Assembly (NCBI RefSeq): GCF_000430725.1
Contig: NZ_KE387203.1
Span: forward strand, 454,976-518,975
From: Azohydromonas australica DSM 1124
GTDB lineage: Bacteria; Pseudomonadota; Gammaproteobacteria; Burkholderiales; Burkholderiaceae_C
Reading direction: 5' to 3'
DNA: 64,000 nt
Positions 57,577-64,000 of the stretch are shown here, in pieces (within the stretch, counting starts at the first letter, position 1; each line of letters opens with the position of its first letter). A program made the translations under genes and the position numbers. The notes beneath the pieces are model-generated. The model was given only the letters and a program-made list of their open reading frames with translations, was not told where the DNA came from and did not search any database.

Positions 57577-58755
57577 ATGAACCTTTCCCATGACGATGCA
57601 GCGGCCCTGCCCGCTCTCTCGCCGGCTTCGAGCTTCATCAGTCTGGCCCTGTCGGGCGGCAACGCGCTGGGCGCCTACGCCGCCGGCGCCTGCGCGGCGC
57701 TGCACGAGGCGGGCTACAGCCCGGACCTTGTCAGCGGTGCATCCATCGGCGCAGTCAACGCGGCCATCGTGGCGGGCAACCCGCCGGCGCAGCGCGCGCA
57801 ACGGCTGCGCGAGTTCTGGCGCCAGGCCTCGGTGTGGAGCGCCCCGGGCCTGGTGCCCGCCGGTGGCCGCGCCCGCGACGTGTACAACAAGCTGCACGCG
57901 ATGCAGACGGTGATGTTGGGCCGCCCGGGCCTGTTCACGCCGCGCTCCAGCGGCTTCCTGTCCCTGCTGCCCGGCACGCCCTCGGACGTCGGCCTGTTCG
58001 ACGGCCGACCGCTGCTGGGCACGCTGGAGCGCGTGGTGGACTTCGACTACCTCAACAGCGCGGCGCTGCCGCTGGTCATCGGCTGCGTGGACCTGGAAAG
58101 CGGCGAGCCGGTGTACTTCGACAGCCGCCGGCAGACGATCGAGCCGCGCCACGTGCTGGCCAGCACCGCCTTCATCCCCGGCTTCCCGCCGGTGGAGATC
58201 GACGGCCGTCTGCTGGGCGACCCCGGCATGCTGTGCAACCTGCCGCTGGACCCGCTGCTGGGCGAGCCGCCGGACGGCGACCACGTGTGCTTCGCGGTGG
58301 ACCTCTTCGACGCCCGCGGCGGGCGCCCGTTCTCGATGGACACGGCGCTGGAGCGCGCGCAGGACATCGCCTTCGCGTCGCAGTCGCTGCGCACCATCGA
58401 CGCCTACCGCCGCGAATACCGGCTGCGCCACCTGCTGGCGCGACAGACCCGGCGGACGAAGAACGCGGCGGCTGATGCGGCCGGCGGCGGCGAGACCGCG
58501 GTCGCGCTGCTGGCCTACCGGCCACCCGAGCACGAGGTAGCGGCCAAGACGCTGGAGTTCTCGGCGTCGTCGGTGCAGGAGCGCTGGGCCGCCGGCCAGC
58601 AGGACATGCGCGCCGCGGTCGCGGCCGTCGAAGCCGGCCGGCCGACGGCGCGGGACCCGGGCTTCGCCTTCTTCGACTGCCGCCGGCCCCTGGAGCAGCC
58701 GCGGCCCGAGGCCGCCCAGGAAGCGCTGCAGGCGTCGGAAACGCCGGCACCCTGA
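57577..58755 (+). CDS. Patatin-like phospholipase
   Basis: Lipid acyl hydrolase of 392 residues. The oxyanion hole is SGGNALGAYAAG, the nucleophile is Ser56 in GASIG, and the catalytic Asp is Asp215 in GDPGML, in the position where a DG motif is normal (here D-P-G). It has no clear signal peptide and the family may act in the cytoplasm or be exported. The C-terminal third has low-complexity charged stretches. The start ATG 57577 has no strong Shine-Dalgarno. Substrate unknown. Confidence 0.85.
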   Translation: MNLSHDDAAALPALSPASSFISLALSGGNALGAYAAGACAALHEAGYSPDLVSGASIGAVNAAIVAGNPPAQRAQRLREFWRQASVWSAPGLVPAGGRARDVYNKLHAMQTVMLGRPGLFTPRSSGFLSLLPGTPSDVGLFDGRPLLGTLERVVDFDYLNSAALPLVIGCVDLESGEPVYFDSRRQTIEPRHVLASTAFIPGFPPVEIDGRLLGDPGMLCNLPLDPLLGEPPDGDHVCFAVDLFDARGGRPFSMDTALERAQDIAFASQSLRTIDAYRREYRLRHLLARQTRRTKNAAADAAGGGETAVALLAYRPPEHEVAAKTLEFSASSVQERWAAGQQDMRAAVAAVEAGRPTARDPGFAFFDCRRPLEQPRPEAAQEALQASETPAP

Positions 58756-58774
58756 GGCGCCGCCGCCGACGCGC

Positions 58775-59407
58775 TCAGCAGCGCATGTCCTCCAGCGCGG
58801 CCAGCGCGCCGCGGTAGAGCGTCCGGCGCTCGTAGAGGCCCCCCATGGGCGAGACGTGCTCGTGGATGAAGCGGGTGATGGCGTCGAACTGCAGCCGGTC
58901 GGCCATCTCGTTGAAGCCGCGGTGGTGCCAGAACCAGGCGGCCGCGAGGCAGGCGTCCCCCGGGCGCGCGACCAAGTCGGGCTGCTCCTCGTAAGGCCGC
59001 TGCAGCGCCGCGCCGGCGCTGCGGTAGGTGGCGCGGCCCACCAGGCGGATCAGCCCGCGGCCCCGGTAGCGCCAGCCGTCGCCGCTGGCGGCGTCGCCGT
59101 TGCCGTGGTGGCCGCACAGCACCGTGTTGGCCAGCGCCTGCGGCGCGCCCACCAGCCGCTCGGCATCGTCCAGGTCGCGCACGCGGCCGGGCCACATGGC
59201 GCAGATGCGCTCCGGGGTGCGGTAGAGCATGCCCTCTTCCAGCGTGACGAAGCCGCGGCTCTCGAAGGCGCACTGGGAGACGAAGGCCGCGATGCGCTCC
59301 GGCGTGCGGATGTCGAAGCGCTCGCAGGCCTGGCCCAACGAGTGGTGGTAGGCGTCAGCCACGCGCGGCGCAATGCCGGCGGCGGCCAGGGTGGCGAGGA
59401 TCAGCAT
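58775..59407 (-). CDS. GH19-type glycoside hydrolase (chitinase-like/endolysin-like)
   Basis: Protein of 210 residues with the GH19 lysozyme-like fold: AAFVSQCAFESRGF with catalytic Glu49, then the LANTVLCGHHGNGD segment and GWRYRGRGLIRLVGRATY, AAAWFWHHRGFN, and FIHEHVSPMGGLYER. There is no signal peptide, so action needs lysis or a holin. It stands alone with no other phage genes nearby. Peptidoglycan is the most likely target; chitin is less likely. Confidence 0.82.
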   Translation of the reverse strand: MLILATLAAAGIAPRVADAYHHSLGQACERFDIRTPERIAAFVSQCAFESRGFVTLEEGMLYRTPERICAMWPGRVRDLDDAERLVGAPQALANTVLCGHHGNGDAASGDGWRYRGRGLIRLVGRATYRSAGAALQRPYEEQPDLVARPGDACLAAAWFWHHRGFNEMADRLQFDAITRFIHEHVSPMGGLYERRTLYRGALAALEDMRC

Positions 59408-59732
59408 GGTGTGTCCCGTGTTCCGTCGACGGTGACGGACGCCGTGCCGCATCGCCACCGATTCGGCCTGGCGCCCCACGAGAAGCGCAAAACAAAATTT
59501 GCGCGCTGCAGCATGGAAACCAGTTTGCGCGCTGCAACATGCCAGGGCCAGCAACCGGGTCGCCTCCCGCAGACCCAGTTTGTTGCACTTTGTGTTCTCA
59601 CCGAAACGTGGCAGGCCCGGGATTTCACCGGGCCTCAATGCACGTTGCGCCGGGCCGACAGGCCTTGCGGGCGGCTGCCGACCAGTGTTCAACCCGGCAT
59701 ACCGCATCGATTCGTCACCACTGGAGCCACTC
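59408..59732. other. Divergent promoter region of the GH19 and DUF4197 genes
   Basis: 325 bases without a gene between two divergent genes. It contains an inverted repeat and direct repeats at 59485-59541, and a further related TTTGTTGCACTTTG block at 59579-59593, all with a TTTG-GC core. Confidence 0.5.
59485..59541. promoter_or_regulatory. Inverted and direct repeats, possible operator array
   Basis: GCGCAAA (59485-59491) and TTTGCGC (59498-59504) are a perfect 7-base dyad with a 6-base spacer. The second arm is the start of an 18-base unit TTTGCGCGCTGCAGCATG (59498-59515) repeated as TTTGCGCGCTGCAACATG at 59524-59541, one base different, with a 26-base period. Confidence 0.5.
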
Positions 59733-60428
59733 ATGAAACGTCGTGCACTGGCACGCGCCCTTCCTGTCCTTCCCGCCTTCCTGCTGCTGGGTCCGGCCCT
59801 CTCCCGGCCGGCCTGGGCCGTGCCCACTTCGACGGAGGCGACGTCCGGCATCCGCACCGCGCTGGAGCGCGGCGCCGCCAGCGCGGTGGAGCTGCTTGGG
59901 CGGCCGGACGGTTTCCTGGGCAACCCGCAGGTGCGCATTCCCCTGCCGCCGGCGCTGGAGCAGGTCGCGAGCGTGCTCAGGCTCATGGGCCAGCAGCGCC
60001 GGGTGGACGAACTCGTGACCGCCATGAACCGCGCCGCCGAGGCGGCGGTGCCCGAGGCGAAAGCGCTGCTGGTGGACGCGGTGCGCTCGATGTCGGTGCA
60101 GGACGCGCTGGACGTCGTGCGCGGCGGCGACACCGCCGTGACCGACTTCTTCGCCGGCCGCACGCGCCAGCCGCTGACCCAGCGCTTCCTGCCGATCGTG
60201 ACCCGCGCCACGGAGAAGGTCGCGCTGGCGCAGAGCTACAACGAGCTCGCGGGCCGGGCCGGCACGCTGGGGCTGGTGCGCGCCGAGGACGCCAACCTCG
60301 AACGCCACGTCACGGCCAAGGCCGTGGACGGGCTGTTCTTCATGATCGGCGAGGAGGAGCGCCGCATCCGCCGCGACCCCGTGGGCACCGGCAGCGCCAT
60401 CCTGCAGAAGGTCTTCGGCCGCTTCTGA
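59733..60428 (+). CDS. DUF4197 family exported protein
   Basis: Protein of 231 residues with a signal peptide (about 1-30, ending WAVP) and the DUF4197 core: ATSGIRTALERGAASAVELLG, FLGNPQVRIPLPPALEQ, and the C-terminal AVDGLFFMIGEEERRIRRDPVGTGSAILQKVFG. GGAG 7 bases before ATG 59733. Conserved in proteobacteria, function unknown. Confidence 0.88.
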   Translation: MKRRALARALPVLPAFLLLGPALSRPAWAVPTSTEATSGIRTALERGAASAVELLGRPDGFLGNPQVRIPLPPALEQVASVLRLMGQQRRVDELVTAMNRAAEAAVPEAKALLVDAVRSMSVQDALDVVRGGDTAVTDFFAGRTRQPLTQRFLPIVTRATEKVALAQSYNELAGRAGTLGLVRAEDANLERHVTAKAVDGLFFMIGEEERRIRRDPVGTGSAILQKVFGRF

Positions 60429-60623
60429 CGCCACCGGCACCACGGACAGCCGCCTCGGCCACGCGTGCGGGCGCCGGCGCACGCGGCCGCGCGGTGCGCG
60501 GGTCGTGCACGGTCACACCTGCAAGCTTGACTTGGCACAGATCAAGCCGAGATGGCTTCCTGCACAGTGGCCCCGGGTGTGTTGCAGCAGTCCGCTCGGC
60601 AAGGCGGGAGAGGAAAACAAACG

Positions 60624-62402
60624 ATGAGACTGGCCGATTTCAAGATTGGTGTGCGCCTGGGGACGGCGTTCTGGTTGATCATGCTGGTGACCTTCGCGTC
60701 GTCAGGCCTGGCGCTGTTCAAGCTCGCGGAAATCCAGCGGAACCTGGAGCGGGTGGTGAAGGAGAACAACGTCGCCAGCGCGTACAGCCACACGATGAAC
60801 GACGCGATCCAGAACGCCAACCGCGTGCTGCCCACGCTGGTGCTCACCAGCAACGAGGGCGAGCGGCAGAAGCTCAAGGACGAGCTCGCCAGCATCCGCC
60901 AGATCTACGACATCTCCCGCAAGGCGCTGGAGGAGATGCACCACACCGACGAGCTCAAGGCGCTGCTCAAGCGCCTGGACGAGGCCCGGGACGCCACGCG
61001 GCCCGTCAACAACCAGCTCTTCGAGCTGGCCATGGCCGGCCAGCGCGAGCAGGCCACGGCGCTGATGGTGGAGAAGTCCCAGCCGCTGACGCTGGCCTGG
61101 CAGCAGCTGGTGCAGGAGACCGTGCGGCTGCAGGACGCCGGCAGCTGGCAGATGTACGAGCAGGCCGAGGGCAGCTACCGGCACGCGCGCAACCTGCTGA
61201 TCGGCTTCACGGCGGCGACGATGGCGCTGGCCAGCGCGCTGGGCTGGCTGATCACGCGCTCCATCACCGTGCCGCTGCGCCGCGCCTGCGACGTGGCGCT
61301 GCAGGTGGCTGAGGGCGACCTCAACACCGTGGTGCAGGTCGAGGGCCGCGACGAAACCGCGCAGCTGCTCACCGCGCTGGGCACCATGAAGAGCAAGCTC
61401 ACGCAGATCGTCTCCGGCGTGCGCCAGAACGCCGAGGGCGTGGCCACTGCCAGCGCCCAGATCGCGCAGGGCAACCAGGACCTGAGCCAGCGCACCGAGC
61501 AGCAAGCCTCCTCGCTGGAGCAGACTGCCGCGGCCATGGAGGAGCTGGGCAGCACCGTCAAGCACAACGCCGACAACGCCAGCCAGGCCAACCAGCTGGC
61601 CGTGGGCGCGTCGTCGGTGGCCGTCAAGGGCGGCGAGGTGGTGGCGCAGGTGGTGGACACCATGCGCGGCATCGAGACCAGCTCGCACAAGATCGCCGAC
61701 ATCATCGGCGTGATCGACAGCATCGCCTTCCAGACCAACATCCTGGCGCTCAACGCCGCGGTGGAAGCCGCGCGCGCCGGCGAGCACGGCCGGGGCTTCG
61801 CGGTGGTGGCCGGCGAGGTGCGCAACCTGGCGCAGCGCAGCGCCACGGCGGCGCGCGAGATCAAGCAGCTCATCACCGACAGCGTCAACCGCGTGGACCA
61901 CGGCTCCAAGCTGGCCGACCAGGCCGGCCACACCATGCAGGAGGTGGTGACGGCGGTGAAGCGCGTCTCGGACCTGATGGCCGAGATCAGCGCCGCCAGC
62001 GCCGAGCAGAGCAAGGGCGTGGCGCAGGTGGGCGAGGCCGTGACGCAGATGGACCACGCCACGCAGCAGAACGCCGCGCTGGTGGAGGAAAGCGCCGCGG
62101 CCGCCGAGAGCCTGCGCGCCCAGGCCCAGCAGCTGGTGCAGGCGGTGGCGGTGTTCCGGCTGCAGAACGGCGGCAGCGCGCCGGCCGCGCCCGCCGTGGC
62201 CAGCCTGCCGGTGGCGGCCCCCGCGCCGGCCTGGGACAGCGCCGCGCACCGCGCCCCCGAGCCTGCGCGCCACGTGACGCGGCCGAGCTTCGCCCGCAAG
62301 GCGGCGGCGCCCGCCCCCGCCGCGACGCCGGCGCCGCTGCCCGCCGAATCGCATGCCGCGCGCTCGGGCACGTCCGACACCGACGAGTGGACCTCGTTCT
62401 GA
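60624..62402 (+). CDS. Methyl-accepting chemotaxis protein
   Basis: Receptor of 592 residues: membrane segments at about 11-33 and 190-213 around a helical periplasmic sensor domain, HAMP, and the signalling domain with the hairpin [33 protein letters not shown]. The adaptation regions contain paired Glu/Gln sites. After a Pro/Ala-rich linker the protein ends DEWTSF, a CheR/CheB docking pentapeptide of the NWETF type. Start ATG 60624 follows a GAGAGG. No chemotaxis operon is in the window. Ligand is unknown. Confidence 0.92.
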   Translation: MRLADFKIGVRLGTAFWLIMLVTFASSGLALFKLAEIQRNLERVVKENNVASAYSHTMNDAIQNANRVLPTLVLTSNEGERQKLKDELASIRQIYDISRKALEEMHHTDELKALLKRLDEARDATRPVNNQLFELAMAGQREQATALMVEKSQPLTLAWQQLVQETVRLQDAGSWQMYEQAEGSYRHARNLLIGFTAATMALASALGWLITRSITVPLRRACDVALQVAEGDLNTVVQVEGRDETAQLLTALGTMKSKLTQIVSGVRQNAEGVATASAQIAQGNQDLSQRTEQQASSLEQTAAAMEELGSTVKHNADNASQANQLAVGASSVAVKGGEVVAQVVDTMRGIETSSHKIADIIGVIDSIAFQTNILALNAAVEAARAGEHGRGFAVVAGEVRNLAQRSATAAREIKQLITDSVNRVDHGSKLADQAGHTMQEVVTAVKRVSDLMAEISAASAEQSKGVAQVGEAVTQMDHATQQNAALVEESAAAAESLRAQAQQLVQAVAVFRLQNGGSAPAAPAVASLPVAAPAPAWDSAAHRAPEPARHVTRPSFARKAAAPAPAATPAPLPAESHAARSGTSDTDEWTSF

Positions 62403-62420
62403 CGAGGCGCCATCAACACC

Positions 62421-62448
62421 AACGGGCCCCGCGGGGCCCGTTTTGTTT
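62421..62448 (+). terminator. Terminator of the chemotaxis receptor gene
   Basis: AACGGGCCCC (62421-62430) pairs with GGGGCCCGTT (62433-62442), then TTGTTT. It begins 19 bases after the stop. Confidence 0.8.
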
Positions 62449-62465
62449 GGCGCTGAAATGAAGGC

Positions 62466-62540
62466 CCGTTCGGGCTGAACTCGTCGAAGCCTTGCGGCGG
62501 CACCCAAGCGCCTGCCCTTCGACAGGCTCAGGGCGAACGG
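62466..62540. repeat. Inverted pair of REP-like repeats
   Basis: A 24-base CGTTCG-type arm (62466-62489) faces an inverted imperfect copy (62517-62540, ending GCGAACGG). The CTTCGACAGGCTCAGGGCGAACGG unit is a known kind of dispersed repeat in proteobacteria. Confidence 0.6.
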
Positions 62541-62571
62541 GATCTACTTCATTCGCGGAGGCGAGTTGGCA

Positions 62572-64000
62572 TCAGGCATGCGCGTCCTGCGCCTTGGCCG
62601 CGGCCACCGCATCGGCGGCGCCGCTGCGCGCGCCGTTGAAGAAGAGGTTCAGCGCCACGGCGGCGATCGACGCCAGCAGGATGCCGCTGTCCAGCAGCGG
62701 GTGCAGGCCGTGCGCCATCTGCTGCATCCAGCGCGGCGCCACCAGCGGGATCATCCCCGCGCCGATGGAGATGGCGACGATGTAGAGGTTGTGGCGGCTG
62801 GCCGCGTAGTTGACGGTGGACAGGATGCGGATGCCCGTGGCCGCCACCATGCCGAACATCACCAGCCCCGCGCCGCCGAGCACGAAGGCCGGCACCGACT
62901 CCACCAGCGCCGCCATCTTGGGCAGCATGCCCAGCACCACCATGATCACGCCGGCGGCCACGCACACCCAGCGGCTCTTGACGCCGGTGACGCCCACCAG
63001 GCCCACGTTCTGCGAGAAGCTGGTGTAGGGGAAGGTGTTGAAGATGCCGCCGATGACGGTGCCCAGGCCGTCGGTGCGCAGCCCCGCGGCGAGCTCGGCC
63101 TGGCCGATCTTCTTGCCCGTGATGTCCGACAGCGCCAGGAACATGCCGGTGGACTCGATCATCACCACGACCATCACCAGCGTCATGGTCAGCACCATGA
63201 CCGGGTCGAAGGTGGGCAGCCCGAAGGAGAAGGGCGTGACCACGTCGAACCAGTGCGCCTTGGCCACCTTGGCGAAGTCCATCTTGCCCATGGCCACCGC
63301 CACCACGCAGCCCACGACGATGCCCAGCAGCACCGAGATGTTGGCCACGAAGCCACGGCCCCAGCGGCTGATGCACAGGATCACCAGCAGCACGAAGCCG
63401 GCGACGGCCAGGTTGTCCAGCGCGCCGTAGGCGGGGTTGTCCAGCATCGGGATCGGGCCGAGCTTGAGCGCCGGTGCCGAGGCGCCCGCCGCGGGCGCAG
63501 AGGCCGCCGCGGCCTTGGCGGCGTCCACCATCGCCACCAGCTTGGGCACGTCCACCTGCTGCGCCATGGGCGCGGGGCCGCCCAGGGCCCAGCCGATGCC
63601 CACGCGCATGAGGCTGATGCCGATGACGGCAATGATGCTGCCCGTCACCACCGGCGGGAAAAAGCGCAGCAGCCGGCTCACCAGCGGCGCGATGGCGATC
63701 GAGACCAGCCCCGCGCCGATGATGGCGCCGAAGATCGCGCGCGCTCCCTCCACGCCCGGCTGCGCATTGGCCATGGCCACCATCGGGCCGACGGCGGCGA
63801 AGGTCACGCCCATCATCACCGGCAGCCGGATGCCGATGTGGCGGCCGAAGCCCAGCGCCTGGATCAACGTCACCAAGCCGCAGCAGAACAGGTCCGCCGA
63901 GATCAGCATCGCCACCTGCTCGGGGCTGAGCTTGAGCGCGCGGCCCACGATCAGCGGCACCGCCACGGCGCCGGCGTACATCACCAGCACGTGCTGCAGG
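62572..64000 (-). CDS. NCS2 family nucleobase:cation symporter (uracil/xanthine permease), partial
   Basis: Membrane carrier with at least 475 residues visible; the 5' end lies beyond the right edge. About 12 or more hydrophobic segments. NCS2 motifs are seen: MLVMYAGAVAVPLIVG at the edge, GIRLPVMMGVTFAAVGPM, IESTGMFLALSDITGKKI, and the signature QNVGLVGVTGVKSRWV. Such permeases import xanthine, uric acid or uracil with protons or sodium; the QNVGLVGVTGVKSR form suits xanthine/urate carriers. A REP-like pair and the chemotaxis receptor terminator lie downstream of its end. Confidence 0.92.
   Translation of the reverse strand, partial: LQHVLVMYAGAVAVPLIVGRALKLSPEQVAMLISADLFCCGLVTLIQALGFGRHIGIRLPVMMGVTFAAVGPMVAMANAQPGVEGARAIFGAIIGAGLVSIAIAPLVSRLLRFFPPVVTGSIIAVIGISLMRVGIGWALGGPAPMAQQVDVPKLVAMVDAAKAAAASAPAAGASAPALKLGPIPMLDNPAYGALDNLAVAGFVLLVILCISRWGRGFVANISVLLGIVVGCVVAVAMGKMDFAKVAKAHWFDVVTPFSFGLPTFDPVMVLTMTLVMVVVMIESTGMFLALSDITGKKIGQAELAAGLRTDGLGTVIGGIFNTFPYTSFSQNVGLVGVTGVKSRWVCVAAGVIMVVLGMLPKMAALVESVPAFVLGGAGLVMFGMVAATGIRILSTVNYAASRHNLYIVAISIGAGMIPLVAPRWMQQMAHGLHPLLDSGILLASIAAVALNLFFNGARSGAADAVAAAKAQDAHA

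Noticed and set aside
58775..59407. GH19 gene as a sign of a prophage
   Set aside because: No other phage gene, integrase or attachment site is near; neighbours are ordinary chromosomal genes.
60525..60560. Sigma-54-like TTGGCAC upstream of the chemotaxis receptor
   Set aside because: The GC half (TTGCA) is missing at the right distance, so a sigma-54 promoter is not supported; a sigma-28 pattern was also not found.
62200..62380. Pro/Ala repeats near the end of the chemotaxis receptor as a tandem repeat locus
   Set aside because: It is a low-complexity protein linker before the CheR tether, without regular DNA period.

Overview
This is a high-GC chromosomal window that looks like a betaproteobacterium of the order Burkholderiales, probably Comamonadaceae or a close relative. 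The evidence is very GC-rich third codon positions, a Bug-type solute receptor, a liv-type branched-chain amino acid importer, a long VapA-free housekeeping gene order (guaC, valS, galU) and families typical of that order (DUF2242, DUF4197, signal-peptide methyltransferase). I see no phage, insertion sequence, CRISPR array or rRNA. There is one tRNA, tRNA-Leu(CAA). Taxonomy is inference from protein families and base composition only.

Layout. 1-9.8 kb: end of a patatin-like gene, then guaC, valS, galU, a cysM-tusA pair, tRNA-Leu, a rhomboid protease, an HtrA-like protein without two catalytic residues, and an SDR protein. 9.9-15.8 kb: a ferredoxin-type reductase with a Bug receptor, then a livHMGF import operon without its own binding protein. 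15.8-18.6 kb: rarA and an OprB-like porin. 18.6-27.8 kb: a heavy-metal efflux operon (outer membrane channel, adaptor, RND pump and a translationally coupled barrel-like protein of unknown function), a divergent response regulator, and a Cache-domain sensor whose phosphoacceptor histidine is arginine. 27.9-32.4 kb: DUF1161, a Tat-exported aldo/keto reductase with a DUF6064 membrane protein, and a PAS-GGDEF-EAL protein. 32.4-34.4 kb: a BtuF-like protein and a composite pseudogene made of LysR, RraA-like and D-hydroxyacid dehydrogenase pieces. 34.4-40.2 kb: an ion-homeostasis block with a short KdpD, KdpE, Kup and a putative Na+/H+ antiporter. 40.4-45.1 kb: an SSB-like protein, a DctA symporter coupled to a GltI-like binding protein, a DUF2242 lipoprotein and a phosphoesterase. 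45.2-53.0 kb: a Tat-exported intradiol dioxygenase, exported proteins of unknown function, a methyltransferase-like lipoprotein/class II aldolase/tautomerase operon, and several small stress- or envelope-type genes (GNAT, YidB, DUF1232, DUF2945, DUF3140). 53.3-64 kb: a hybrid kinase with a REC-GGDEF partner, a second patatin, a GH19 enzyme, DUF4197, a chemotaxis receptor with a CheR tether, and a partial NCS2 nucleobase permease.

The most unusual points are: the symporter plus binding-protein pair at 41.0-43.2 kb, a pairing not expected for DctA-type carriers; the kinase with a lost histidine beside the metal efflux operon; the unknown outer-membrane-like protein coupled to the RND pump; the KdpDE-Kup arrangement without kdpFABC; a four-cysteine insert inside a GGDEF domain; and the three-gene fusion scar at 33.4-34.4 kb.
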